A DNA stretch of 8,663 nucleotides from Candidatus Saccharimonadota bacterium. Its GTDB lineage: Bacteria > Patescibacteriota > Saccharimonadia > Saccharimonadales > Saccharimonadaceae. The position numbers and the translations under genes were made by a program. Numbering within the stretch: the stretch's first letter is position 1; each line of letters begins with the position of its first letter. The notes beneath the pieces were generated by a model, which ran no database searches, was not told the DNA's origin, and was given only the letters and a program-made list of their open reading frames with translations. Shown piece by piece: positions 1 through 5,444 of this stretch. The DNA is taken from assembly GCA_017421685.1 (NCBI GenBank), contig JAFOHW010000039.1, positions 1-8,663 on the forward strand. Reading direction: 5' to 3'.

Positions 1-147
1 ATCTTTATAAAGGTAATAATCTGCCGTAAAATCGCTAAAATGGAAATTATTTGTATCTAGCGCCGAAACCGAAGGCGCCACCCCCATAAATACTTGACAA
101 AACATAAGAAGTATGCTAAAATTAACAATTAACCTTATTCTCTTCAT
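1..147 (-). CDS. Secreted protein, N-terminal fragment (cut by window edge)
   Basis: The minus strand stays open from an ATG at 147-145 to the window edge, giving 49 residues that begin MKRIRLIVNFSILLMF. Seen: a basic start (K2, R3, R5), a hydrophobic core to about residue 24 and a small-residue stretch SVSA before LDTNN, which is a plausible signal-peptidase I site near residue 29-30. The mature part reads FHFSDFTADYYLYKD before the sequence ends. The start is supported by an extended -10 exactly six bases upstream, as for ldh and sbcB, so the mRNA is probably leaderless. The phrase 'F.DFTADYYL' recalls the N-terminus of DUF2207 membrane proteins found in Saccharibacteria, but this is from memory on a short stretch. 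The body of the gene lies outside the window. Confidence 0.72.
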   Translation of the reverse strand, partial: MKRIRLIVNFSILLMFCQVFMGVAPSVSALDTNNFHFSDFTADYYLYKD

Positions 148-162
148 GTCTTCATTATAGCA
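148..162 (-). promoter_or_regulatory. Extended -10 promoter of the left-edge secreted gene
   Basis: On the minus strand the sequence reads TGC-TATAAT (162-154), then six bases, then ATG at 147. Transcription normally starts about seven bases after the -10, which falls on the A of ATG, so a leaderless mRNA is predicted. No convincing -35 is visible; an extended -10 can compensate. The region where a -35 would sit overlaps the -10 of the divergent ldh promoter (182-190). Confidence 0.7.
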
Positions 163-181
163 CACGATAAAACTAGGAGTA

Positions 182-196
182 TGCTATAATATGCTT
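182..196 (+). promoter_or_regulatory. Extended -10 promoter of ldh
   Basis: The plus strand reads TGC-TATAAT (182-190), six bases, then ATG at 197. This is the mirror image of the divergent promoter at 148-162, with the same TGC extension and the same six-base spacing. It predicts a leaderless transcript starting at the A of ATG 197. It also argues against the in-frame ATG at 191, which lies between the -10 and the predicted transcription start. No consensus -35 is seen at 162-167. Confidence 0.72.
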
Positions 197-1111
197 ATGG
201 ATAATAATAAAATCATGATTGTCGGTACCGGGAATGTCGGTTCTAGCATCGCTTTCGCCCTGATGAACCAGCGTACTCCTGTAAACGAAATTATCCTAAC
301 CGACATTATCGTAAAAGACGCCGAAGGCGAAGCCATGGATCTCCGTGACGCACTTTCTGTTGCCCCTAGCTTCATAAAAATCCGAAACGGAACCTATAAA
401 GATGCAAGAGATTGCGATGTTATTATAATTACTGCCGGAGCAAATCAAAAACCCGGCGAGACCAGAATGGATCTCTTAAAAAAGAATGTAAACATCTTAA
501 AAGGAATGATTGAACAAATCATGGATTCTGGTTTTAACGGAATTTTCCTCGTTGTAACGAATCCAATGGATATTTTAACTTATTTTACTATGAAATTTTC
601 TGGTCTTCCCGCCGAAAAAGTTATTGGCTCCGGAACCGTTTTAGATTCTGCGAGATTAAGAACTAGGGTCTCTGGATATCTGGATATTAATCCGAAATCA
701 GTTCACGCCTACCAAATTGGAGAGCACGGCGACACCGAACTAACCGTTTGGTCTTCCGCCGATATAGGCGGACAAAAAGTCACTGAACTCCTTCCTAAGG
801 AAACCCTAAACGAAATCTCAAATTTTGTCAAAAACGAAGCTTATGACATTATCGAGAAAAAAGGCGCAACATACTATGGAATTGCTAGTTGTGTAGTCGA
901 TATTTTAAACTGCATCCTAAATGACGAGATGCGCGTCCTTACCGTTTCGTCTTATGATAATTTCTCCGGAACCTCCTTCGGTTTTCCTTCTATCATTGGG
1001 CGAAAAGGAATCGTTCGCCGTATCGATATGAAGCTATCCGAAAAAGAAGGCATCGAACTCCAAAAGTCTATCAACGCCCTTAAAAAAGCTATCTCCTCAG
1101 TCAAAATCTAA
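197..1111 (+). CDS. ldh: L-lactate dehydrogenase (NAD-dependent)
   Basis: Converts pyruvate and NADH to L-lactate and NAD+ in the cytoplasm, regenerating NAD+ for glycolysis. The 304-residue protein starts MDNNKIMIVGTGNVGSS. Seen (numbered from ATG 197): Rossmann motif GTGNVG at 10-15; acidic residue D36 for the NAD ribose; mobile-loop motif GANQKPGETR with Q84, which in this superfamily marks lactate rather than malate specificity, and R90; N122 in VTNP; D150 and R153 in LDSAR; catalytic H177 in GEHGDTE. R155 and H170 match the residues that bind fructose-1,6-bisphosphate in Bacillus-type LDHs, so allosteric activation is possible (inference). Length fits the family. An ATG at 191 is in frame, but the -10 placement favours 197. 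It converges on sbcB 61 bases away. Confidence 0.95.
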   Translation: MDNNKIMIVGTGNVGSSIAFALMNQRTPVNEIILTDIIVKDAEGEAMDLRDALSVAPSFIKIRNGTYKDARDCDVIIITAGANQKPGETRMDLLKKNVNILKGMIEQIMDSGFNGIFLVVTNPMDILTYFTMKFSGLPAEKVIGSGTVLDSARLRTRVSGYLDINPKSVHAYQIGEHGDTELTVWSSADIGGQKVTELLPKETLNEISNFVKNEAYDIIEKKGATYYGIASCVVDILNCILNDEMRVLTVSSYDNFSGTSFGFPSIIGRKGIVRRIDMKLSEKEGIELQKSINALKKAISSVKI

Positions 1112-1140
1112 GGTATTTTTCGAATGCGAAATAGCCTCAG
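1108..1140. terminator. Possible weak bidirectional terminator between ldh and sbcB
   Basis: An imperfect inverted repeat starts at the ldh stop codon: 1108-1122 against 1127-1140 around an AATG loop, with bulges and one or two mismatches. It lies in the short gap between convergent genes, where a shared terminator is expected. There is no good U-tract on either side, so the call is tentative. Confidence 0.3.
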
Positions 1141-1172
1141 GTAATGGTTCATGTATTTTAGCTAAGATTTTT

Positions 1173-2597
1173 CTACTGTAAAGATTGTAGATATAACATT
1201 AATTCGTCTTTCAAGAAATCATCTTCAATAACCTCAAGCTCTTCCAGGAACTTCGGGGCCTGTTTTTCAAGCCTCGCCCTACGGTATGCCTCATATTTTT
1301 CCATCTCCGACTCAGACAAAGACTCCGGAAAATTCCTACCCTTATAATGGAGCAGAAGCTCCGGTAGTCTTTCGTCAATAAAGTCAGGATGAAAATCCGC
1401 TAGTTTAGAAACATCCGCATTTCTGACCGCCGAAACTTTAATTCTATCAGCATCATTTAAGAACCCTTCATAAATAGCCCCTTCCGGCTCTAAAGCTTTT
1501 GGAAATTCCGGACGATTCTCATATTCACTCCTAACTCGCTCCGAAAACTCCGGATGCCTAAGTAAAACCTCTAGATTCTTCTTTATTATCTCTTCGTCTA
1601 GCCCAATTTTTTCCCAACCATCTTCCGCTTCTAAAACCGAAATCGGTGCTACCGCCGGACATTTATTAAGACAAAGCTCCTTTACAATCGGAAAAATGCT
1701 CTTCGGTTTCTCAGAGGAGACATCCATGGACGGGTGGCCGAGCTGGGGGGTCCCCCATGGAGCCTCAGCGACATGGGGGAAACTACGAGGACGGGACCCG
1801 TCCAGAATGTCTTCTTCTAGATTATACCGAAGATCAAAAACTAAAACATTCCCATTTCTCCCACTCGTCAACGGAAACGCCACCGTTGTCTTATTAAATT
1901 CCGACGCATACCTGCCAGAAGCATAAACGAACGGCTTTTTATCCTCCAAATTTACAATTTTCCTAACTTCATTTTTGCCACGAATTTTCAATAAGAAATC
2001 AAACAGTTTTGGTTGTTTTTCTCGAATCAATTTTGCAACCGAAATCGTTGCGAACACATCGCTCAAAGCATCATGAGCATGCTCATGTGAGACCCCATTT
2101 AATTTTGTAATTAGCTCTAGCCGATTTGTCGGCTTTCCGTTCTCCGTAAACGGCCAATTAATCCCTTCCGGGCGAAGCGCTCGCGTTAATCTAACGACAT
2201 CCAGGATATCCCAACGGCTTCGTCCATCTTTCCACTCAAATTCATACGGATCGTAAAAATTCCGCCAAAAAACCGCCCGCATAAACTCGTCATCAAATCT
2301 CACCGTATTATACCCTACCGCAATCGTCTCAGGCGTAAAAATCTCCTCTGTAACATATTTACAAAACTCCGCCTCACTAATACCGTCCATTAATGTCGCC
2401 TGCGGAGTAATTTTTGTAACGTTAATCGCGAGCGGACTAGGTAAAGCATCATCCGTTATCTTCACCAAAACATTAACCGGCTCCCCAATCGGGTTTAAGT
2501 CCATATCCGTCCTCTGTCCCGCAAACTGCATAATCCGATCTTCTCGCGCCCTTAACCCCGATGTTTCTAAATCATAAAAGAAAAAAGTCTTACTCAT
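1173..2597 (-). CDS. sbcB: Exodeoxyribonuclease I
   Basis: Degrades single-stranded DNA 3' to 5', acting in recombination and mismatch repair. The 474 residues align by eye with E. coli ExoI over most of their length. Seen: DEDDh exonuclease domain at about 1-200 with D9 and E11 (FYDLETSG), GYNTVRFDDEF with D102/D103, and H175/D180 (HAHDALSD); family blocks RNFYDPY, RWDILDV and LRPEGINWP; then the SH3-like domain at about 200-350, including NKCP at 311-314, and a helical C-terminal domain with FHPDFIDERLPELLLHYKGRNFP. ATG 2597 lies six bases after an extended -10, suggesting a leaderless mRNA. Odd: residues about 266-291, in the SH3-like domain, are encoded by a GC-rich palindromic insert (1714-1816) that keeps the frame, and this segment does not match the E. 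coli sequence as I remember it. The gene is intact at 474 residues (E. coli 475). Confidence 0.96.
   Translation of the reverse strand: MSKTFFFYDLETSGLRAREDRIMQFAGQRTDMDLNPIGEPVNVLVKITDDALPSPLAINVTKITPQATLMDGISEAEFCKYVTEEIFTPETIAVGYNTVRFDDEFMRAVFWRNFYDPYEFEWKDGRSRWDILDVVRLTRALRPEGINWPFTENGKPTNRLELITKLNGVSHEHAHDALSDVFATISVAKLIREKQPKLFDFLLKIRGKNEVRKIVNLEDKKPFVYASGRYASEFNKTTVAFPLTSGRNGNVLVFDLRYNLEEDILDGSRPRSFPHVAEAPWGTPQLGHPSMDVSSEKPKSIFPIVKELCLNKCPAVAPISVLEAEDGWEKIGLDEEIIKKNLEVLLRHPEFSERVRSEYENRPEFPKALEPEGAIYEGFLNDADRIKVSAVRNADVSKLADFHPDFIDERLPELLLHYKGRNFPESLSESEMEKYEAYRRARLEKQAPKFLEELEVIEDDFLKDELMLYLQSLQ
1714..1816. repeat. GC-rich palindromic element inserted in frame within sbcB
   Basis: The core (1728-1803) is 76 bases and about 71% GC (54 of 76), in a gene that is otherwise AT-rich. 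Inverted repeats seen: GGACGGGT at 1728-1735 with ACCCGTCC at 1796-1803, extended outward by AGACAT at 1718-1723 with ATGTCT at 1807-1812; an inner pair TCCCCCATG (1751-1759) and CATGGGGGA (1772-1780); and a self-palindrome at 1789-1803 whose left half is a further copy of GGACGGG. A G6 run at 1745-1750 competes for the same C-run. It encodes about 26 Pro/Gly/Arg/His-containing residues without stops. The pattern resembles Rickettsia palindromic elements and REP/BIME-type repeats that enter genes in frame, but no relation to a known family is shown. Confidence 0.75.
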
Positions 2598-2612
2598 ATC
2601 TATATTCTATCA
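2598..2612 (-). promoter_or_regulatory. Extended -10 promoter of sbcB
   Basis: The minus strand reads TGA-TAGAAT (2612-2604), six bases, then ATG at 2597. The spacing is identical to the two divergent promoters at the left end and again predicts a leaderless mRNA. No consensus -35 is seen. The promoter lies within the 55-base gap after the upstream FISUMP gene, so sbcB can be transcribed independently. Confidence 0.6.
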
Positions 2613-2652
2613 TAAAAATACCTCAATAGAATCATCCCTTTTGAGATTTTGA

Positions 2653-3951
2653 TTATTCTTTTACGAGACAGCGAATCGGAAAACCACGATTACTTCCCTG
2701 AGGAGGATAATCTATCGTAGCACTATCATTACTAAATTTTAAATGATAGGGCATGCTTTCTAGCGGATCGGTATCTGATGCTTGGTAATAACCAAACGTT
2801 CCCACTTGATAAGTCGTACTTCCATAATAGTACCCAGAATAATTTCCTGAAAACGGTTCAGCCGTCAATGAAGCTCCTGTGGTATAAATATTTTTTAATG
2901 CTGTAAACTCAGAAGACACCGGAACACGCCAACCTTTCGGGCAAATATCACGACCTTTATTATAATTCTGATTCCCACCCTCGCGTGCTCTACTTGAATA
3001 ATATGAGTAACACGGACTATTGCTGACACAGGTTGTACTTCCGGAATTATAGACATGACTCGTCATAAGGTTGGTCGTCCAATTCGTACTTGAGTTCGGT
3101 AAAGTATAATCAACGGTCACATTAGAATCCTCCGAGGTAACCGTAGTCCCTCCAGCTAAGTTAAGGTTCTTTGTCATCCAGATATTGCCGTCTGACAGCT
3201 TAGCAATAGTGTAGTTTTGTTGGTCACGAGAGTCCTTTAAGATATATTGCGTATCTAAAGTCATAGAAGTTTCCACTTCTGTCTGCTGATCAGAGGTCAA
3301 TGAGCCGAAATCTTGTAGATAAGTTAAATCATCTATAGTCACCGGAATGGAATTCGCTACTGCCGTAAAATTAATAATATTCGTATATTCACCTGAAGGT
3401 TGGTCCGTGGAGGCTTTAGCGCCAATCTTGAACTTGATGTTTATACCAGCATTAGAGTTAGTACTAATTAGTTCTTTAGGAGTTCCAGTATAGATAGGTA
3501 ATCCTGAGTAGTTAGTCCAGTTAGTACCATTGTCTTGTGAGAAGGAATAGCCCCAAGTATTGTCAGTTGAATTAGACATATTAGCAAGACTAGAGTTAGT
3601 AGCTAGACTAGAAAAGGCGAAGGAACTATTGTCTTTATTAGTGATATTGGTGGTATTATAAGTTGGATTAGTATGAGTACCATTGCCTACTGTAGCAGAT
3701 AGGACATAGCCAGTAGCATTATTAGTAGCAGTAGATACTGTGATGATGTTGCTATCAGCATTAGTACCAGGAGTTAGATTATAGATATGCAAATCAGAAG
3801 AGACAGCGACAGAGATAGAGCGATTGAAGGTAAAGGAGACTGGGACGTCTTCTTGGTAGGTTAGGGCGGAGGTGGGAGGAGAAAAGATAAACACAAAAAA
3901 CATACTAATAACTAAGAGGTTGACACTAGTGATTATTCTTTTTTTAAACAT
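2653..3951 (-). CDS. Secreted FISUMP-domain (Fibrobacter major paralogous) protein
   Basis: A 432-residue exported protein of unknown function. Seen: signal peptide 1-29 (MFKKR start, hydrophobic core, PPTSA before LTYQ); residues about 30-200 rich in Asn, Thr and Ser, with alternating beta-type pattern, probably a beta-sandwich stalk; residues about 235-430 with FISUMP hallmarks (KLSDGNIWMTKNLNL, DICPKGWRVPVSSEF, GFPIRCL). Four cysteines (308, 314, 337, 428) all lie in that domain and could form disulfides. No sortase motif or C-terminal membrane anchor is seen. In Saccharibacteria such proteins form surface paralog families; a role in surface display or host contact is inference. Twenty N-X-S/T triplets occur, 13 of them in residues 43-147. 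Codon use shifts near residue 180: threonine is mostly ACT before it and mixed after it, hinting at modular assembly. Confidence 0.85.
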   Translation of the reverse strand: MFKKRIITSVNLLVISMFFVFIFSPPTSALTYQEDVPVSFTFNRSISVAVSSDLHIYNLTPGTNADSNIITVSTATNNATGYVLSATVGNGTHTNPTYNTTNITNKDNSSFAFSSLATNSSLANMSNSTDNTWGYSFSQDNGTNWTNYSGLPIYTGTPKELISTNSNAGINIKFKIGAKASTDQPSGEYTNIINFTAVANSIPVTIDDLTYLQDFGSLTSDQQTEVETSMTLDTQYILKDSRDQQNYTIAKLSDGNIWMTKNLNLAGGTTVTSEDSNVTVDYTLPNSSTNWTTNLMTSHVYNSGSTTCVSNSPCYSYYSSRAREGGNQNYNKGRDICPKGWRVPVSSEFTALKNIYTTGASLTAEPFSGNYSGYYYGSTTYQVGTFGYYQASDTDPLESMPYHLKFSNDSATIDYPPQGSNRGFPIRCLVKE

Positions 3952-3981
3952 TCGTTCAAATTTCCTGCTCTCATTATAACA
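3952..3981 (-). promoter_or_regulatory. Extended -10 promoter and RBS of the FISUMP gene
   Basis: TGT-TATAAT is read on the minus strand at 3981-3973, 21 bases before ATG 3951. Unlike sbcB and ldh, this leaves a leader of about 15 bases containing AGGA some 11 bases from the ATG, a weak but plausible ribosome binding site. No clear -35 is visible; the upstream region is T-rich. Confidence 0.6.
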
Positions 3982-4010
3982 TAAGCTTCAAAAAAACAAC
4001 ATTTTTTAAC

Positions 4011-4046
4011 AAAAAATCCCTCGGGCTAAAAATTCTAACCCGAGGG
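4011..4046 (-). terminator. Rho-independent terminator of the two-gene membrane-protein operon
   Basis: A perfect 8-bp stem, CCCTCGGG (4018-4025) with CCCGAGGG (4039-4046), encloses a 13-base loop. On the minus strand it is followed by ATTTTTT (4017-4011). It lies 10 bases beyond the stop codon of the gene ending at 4057. Confidence 0.85.
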
Positions 4047-4056
4047 GACGGAATGG

Positions 4057-4488
4057 CTATCTGCGTCTATCTGTCGAAGAAGAGCGACGAAGCTCAGACG
4101 GTCGAAGTTCCGTAGCTCTACCGTAACCTCTTCCTCCCCTCTTCCGAGAAAGAGAAAGTTTCTCATATATCCAGCCCTCTTTAGCAAGCCTCGAAACCCA
4201 AGAGCAAAACTCGAGAAAAAACCAAAAGAGAACCACAGCCACAACGACAACCAATAGTCTGAGAGGAAGAATAATTTCCAACTCAGTGTTGACCGCGACG
4301 AACATAATCAAACCGAAGATAATCGAAAGGCACGAGATTCGTTCCTTTACCCTATCTTCACCGAGAATATCATAGACGTTCCCGTTGCAAAGCCTGAATC
4401 TCCTCACGTTCGTGACGACGACAATAACCGCCGCAATTAGGACAAAAATGCCCTGAAAAGACAGCCAAAACCAATTTAAAAGACCCAT
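4057..4488 (-). CDS. Small membrane protein with Arg-rich tail, function unknown
   Basis: 143 residues, not recognised. Seen: three hydrophobic segments at about 8-27, 52-68 and 72-95; a basic loop after the first (VRRFR, then DRVKER); and a C-terminal tail from about 100 that is strongly basic and low in complexity (SRKRGGRGYGR, then RRSSSTDRRR). By the positive-inside rule the tail would be cytoplasmic. The start MGLLNW follows AAGGGGGG three bases upstream (4492-4499), a strong ribosome binding site of the same kind as the two neighbouring genes. It lies 33 bases after the stop of the gene at 4522-4866 with no promoter seen between them, so the two probably form an operon ended by the 4011-4046 terminator. 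It shares the MG(L/I) start and three-segment layout with its neighbours, but I see no convincing residue-level similarity to them. Confidence 0.75.
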   Translation of the reverse strand: MGLLNWFWLSFQGIFVLIAAVIVVVTNVRRFRLCNGNVYDILGEDRVKERISCLSIIFGLIMFVAVNTELEIILPLRLLVVVVAVVLFWFFLEFCSWVSRLAKEGWIYEKLSLSRKRGGRGYGRATELRPSELRRSSSTDRRR

Positions 4489-4521
4489 GATCCCCCCTTG
4501 TTATGAATCCGAAGATAAGTC

Positions 4522-4866
4522 CTACTTTTTCCGAGGTCGTCCTCTGAACGAATCAATTCCCATTCCTATGCAAAGGTAAAGAAAGATTCCGTCAATTGAT
4601 AGCGTAAGTAACACTATAGCGACCGTCCCTAAATTTATCGGAAGATCATATATCGCCGGAGTCCAAGCATAGCGATTATAAATCGCCTCCCAAATCGGGC
4701 TGAGCATAAGAGTAAGGTCTAGAGCCATTACCCCTATCAGTCCAGCCAACCATACCGCCTTGACGACAGTAGACTCATCAGAGACCTGACCAACCAAGTA
4801 CTCCAGACACATAGTCACGACCGTAATCAGAACGAGTAGAACAATGCTTAAAATTATCAGACCCAT
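4522..4866 (-). CDS. Small three-segment membrane protein, paralog of 5010-5399
   Basis: 114 residues, function unknown. Hydrophobic segments at about 2-26, 39-58 and 79-102. It aligns with the gene at 5010-5399: (M/L)EY(V/L)VG at the end of segment 1, LD....SPI in segment 2 (here L49, D50, S56, P57, I58), and P.(L/I)Y(E/D).P between segments 2 and 3 (here 70-76). The aspartate within a membrane segment is kept in both. The C-terminus is basic (RGRPRKK), whereas the paralog ends in acidic residues. The start is placed at ATG 4866, four bases after AAAGGGGG. An in-frame ATG at 4893 would add nine residues but would bury that ribosome binding site and lose the MGLIIL start shared with the paralog. 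It has its own consensus promoter. Confidence 0.78.
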   Translation of the reverse strand: MGLIILSIVLLVLITVVTMCLEYLVGQVSDESTVVKAVWLAGLIGVMALDLTLMLSPIWEAIYNRYAWTPAIYDLPINLGTVAIVLLTLSIDGIFLYLCIGMGIDSFRGRPRKK

Positions 4867-4878
4867 ATTTCCCCCTTT
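4867..4878 (-). promoter_or_regulatory. Ribosome binding site that fixes the start at 4866
   Basis: AAAGGGGG (4878-4871) then AAAT and ATG. The same G5 or G6 run stands 3-5 bases before the ATGs of both neighbours (4492-4499 and 5405-5410). It can pair with the CCUCC anti-Shine-Dalgarno using one G-U pair. Its position selects ATG 4866 over the upstream ATGs at 4893 and 4887. Confidence 0.75.
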
Positions 4879-4901
4879 ATTCTCCATTTTCATGGGCTAC
4901 T

Positions 4902-4913
4902 AGGCTTAAGCCT
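4902..4913. repeat. Perfect 12-bp palindrome at the predicted transcript start
   Basis: AGGCTTAAGCCT begins about two bases downstream of the start site predicted from the promoter at 4922-4950. It could be a protein-binding operator or, as RNA, a 4-bp GC-rich stem with a UUAA loop at the mRNA 5' end. The paralogous transcription unit has a 10-bp hairpin at the equivalent place. Confidence 0.5.
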
Positions 4914-4921
4914 CTAGCATA

Positions 4922-4950
4922 ATTATAACACGCTTAGGCAAAAATGTCAA
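4922..4950 (-). promoter_or_regulatory. Consensus sigma-70-type promoter for 4866-4057
   Basis: TTGACA (4950-4945), 17-bp spacer, TATAAT (4927-4922), with a TG just upstream of the -10. All 12 consensus bases match. The predicted start is near 4915, leaving a leader of about 50 bases. The spacer closely resembles that of the promoter at 5478-5506, so the two are probably copies. Confidence 0.9.
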
Positions 4951-4972
4951 AGTGGCTCAAGCTTTTTAAACC

Positions 4973-5002
4973 AAAAAACGCGCCCCCGGACAAGCCGGGG
5001 GC
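4973..5002 (-). terminator. Rho-independent terminator of the gene at 5010-5399
   Basis: A perfect 8-bp stem, GCCCCCGG (4982-4989) with CCGGGGGC (4995-5002), has a 5-base loop. On the minus strand it is followed by GCG and TTTTTT (4978-4973). It begins eight bases after the TGA stop. It separates this gene from the next promoter, so the two paralogs are independent units. Confidence 0.9.
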
Positions 5003-5009
5003 TAAAAAA

Positions 5010-5399
5010 TCAGTAATCCTGGAAATCCTCCTCCTCTTCCTCCGAAGAATACACAGAGTAGGATTCAAAAGCCCAATTTGCCACCCCGTAAAACACCAGG
5101 AAAGCAAAAATGGAAACCAGACTAATGAACAGTCCCCCTCCTCTTGTAGCGGCCGACATCGGAGTCTCATAGAGCTCCGGCCGTTCAGCAAAATGCGACT
5201 GAACTGCCGCCAAAATGGGAGAAAAGCAAATTATAAAATCGAGGACCAGAGTCCCTAGTCCACCGGCCTTAACAGAAAGTCGCACCAGCTCATCCTCGTT
5301 TTTTGCGATGAGACTTCCCACCACGTACTCCATGTAAAGAGTAAAGACGACGACGACGATAGATGCAATGATTCCCAGAACAATACTGATAATACCCAT
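5010..5399 (-). CDS. Small three-segment membrane protein with acidic tail, paralog of 4522-4866
   Basis: 129 residues, function unknown. Hydrophobic segments at about 3-28, 45-66 and 86-108. Residues shared with the paralog at the same relative places: MEYVVG (23-28), LD....SPI (L53, D54, S60, P61, I62) and RPELYETP (73-80). The tail is acidic (a run of glutamates at about 120-124, then DFQDY), the opposite charge of the paralog's RGRPRKK. ATG 5399 follows AAGGGGG by five bases. The gene has its own consensus promoter, 5' hairpin and terminator, so it is a single-gene unit. The stop is TGA, which supports a standard stop assignment. Possible roles such as a holin-like, envelope or signalling component cannot be told apart from sequence alone. 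Confidence 0.8.
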   Translation of the reverse strand: MGIISIVLGIIASIVVVVFTLYMEYVVGSLIAKNEDELVRLSVKAGGLGTLVLDFIICFSPILAAVQSHFAERPELYETPMSAATRGGGLFISLVSIFAFLVFYGVANWAFESYSVYSSEEEEEDFQDY

Positions 5400-5444
5400 T
5401 TCTTCCCCCTTTTTCGTTTATAGTCTATTCTTCAATGGGCAACC

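Noticed and set aside
197..1111. Malate dehydrogenase instead of lactate dehydrogenase
   Set aside because: The substrate loop reads GANQKPGETR with glutamine at the discriminating position, where malate dehydrogenases have arginine.
1728..1803. tRNA-like gene: 76 bases with a perfect 7-bp end stem and a GGTGGCCGAG-like start resembling tRNA-Ser/Leu
   Set aside because: There is no T-arm with a GTTC-type loop before the 3' stem, the D-stem does not close properly, and no CCA follows. The end stem is explained by the palindromic element.
2614..2645. Terminator after the FISUMP gene (CTCAA/TTGAG followed by GTATTTTT)
   Set aside because: Only five pairs, with a 14-base loop; too weak to call, and it overlaps the area just upstream of the sbcB promoter.
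4035..4250. Alternative minus-strand frame overlapping the Arg-rich membrane protein
   Set aside because: It runs into the terminator stem and lacks a ribosome binding site; the frame at 4057-4488 has a strong one and proper membrane segments.
5010..5012. TGA read as glycine (Gracilibacteria-type code)
   Set aside because: The frame after this TGA would run straight into a terminator hairpin eight bases on. No gene in the window has an internal TGA, and TAA/TAG stops elsewhere fit the standard bacterial code.
4944..5258. Plus-strand open frame starting MSKWLKLFKPK
   Set aside because: It runs through a strong terminator hairpin and lies antisense to a membrane protein gene that has a promoter and ribosome binding site; no supporting signals of its own.
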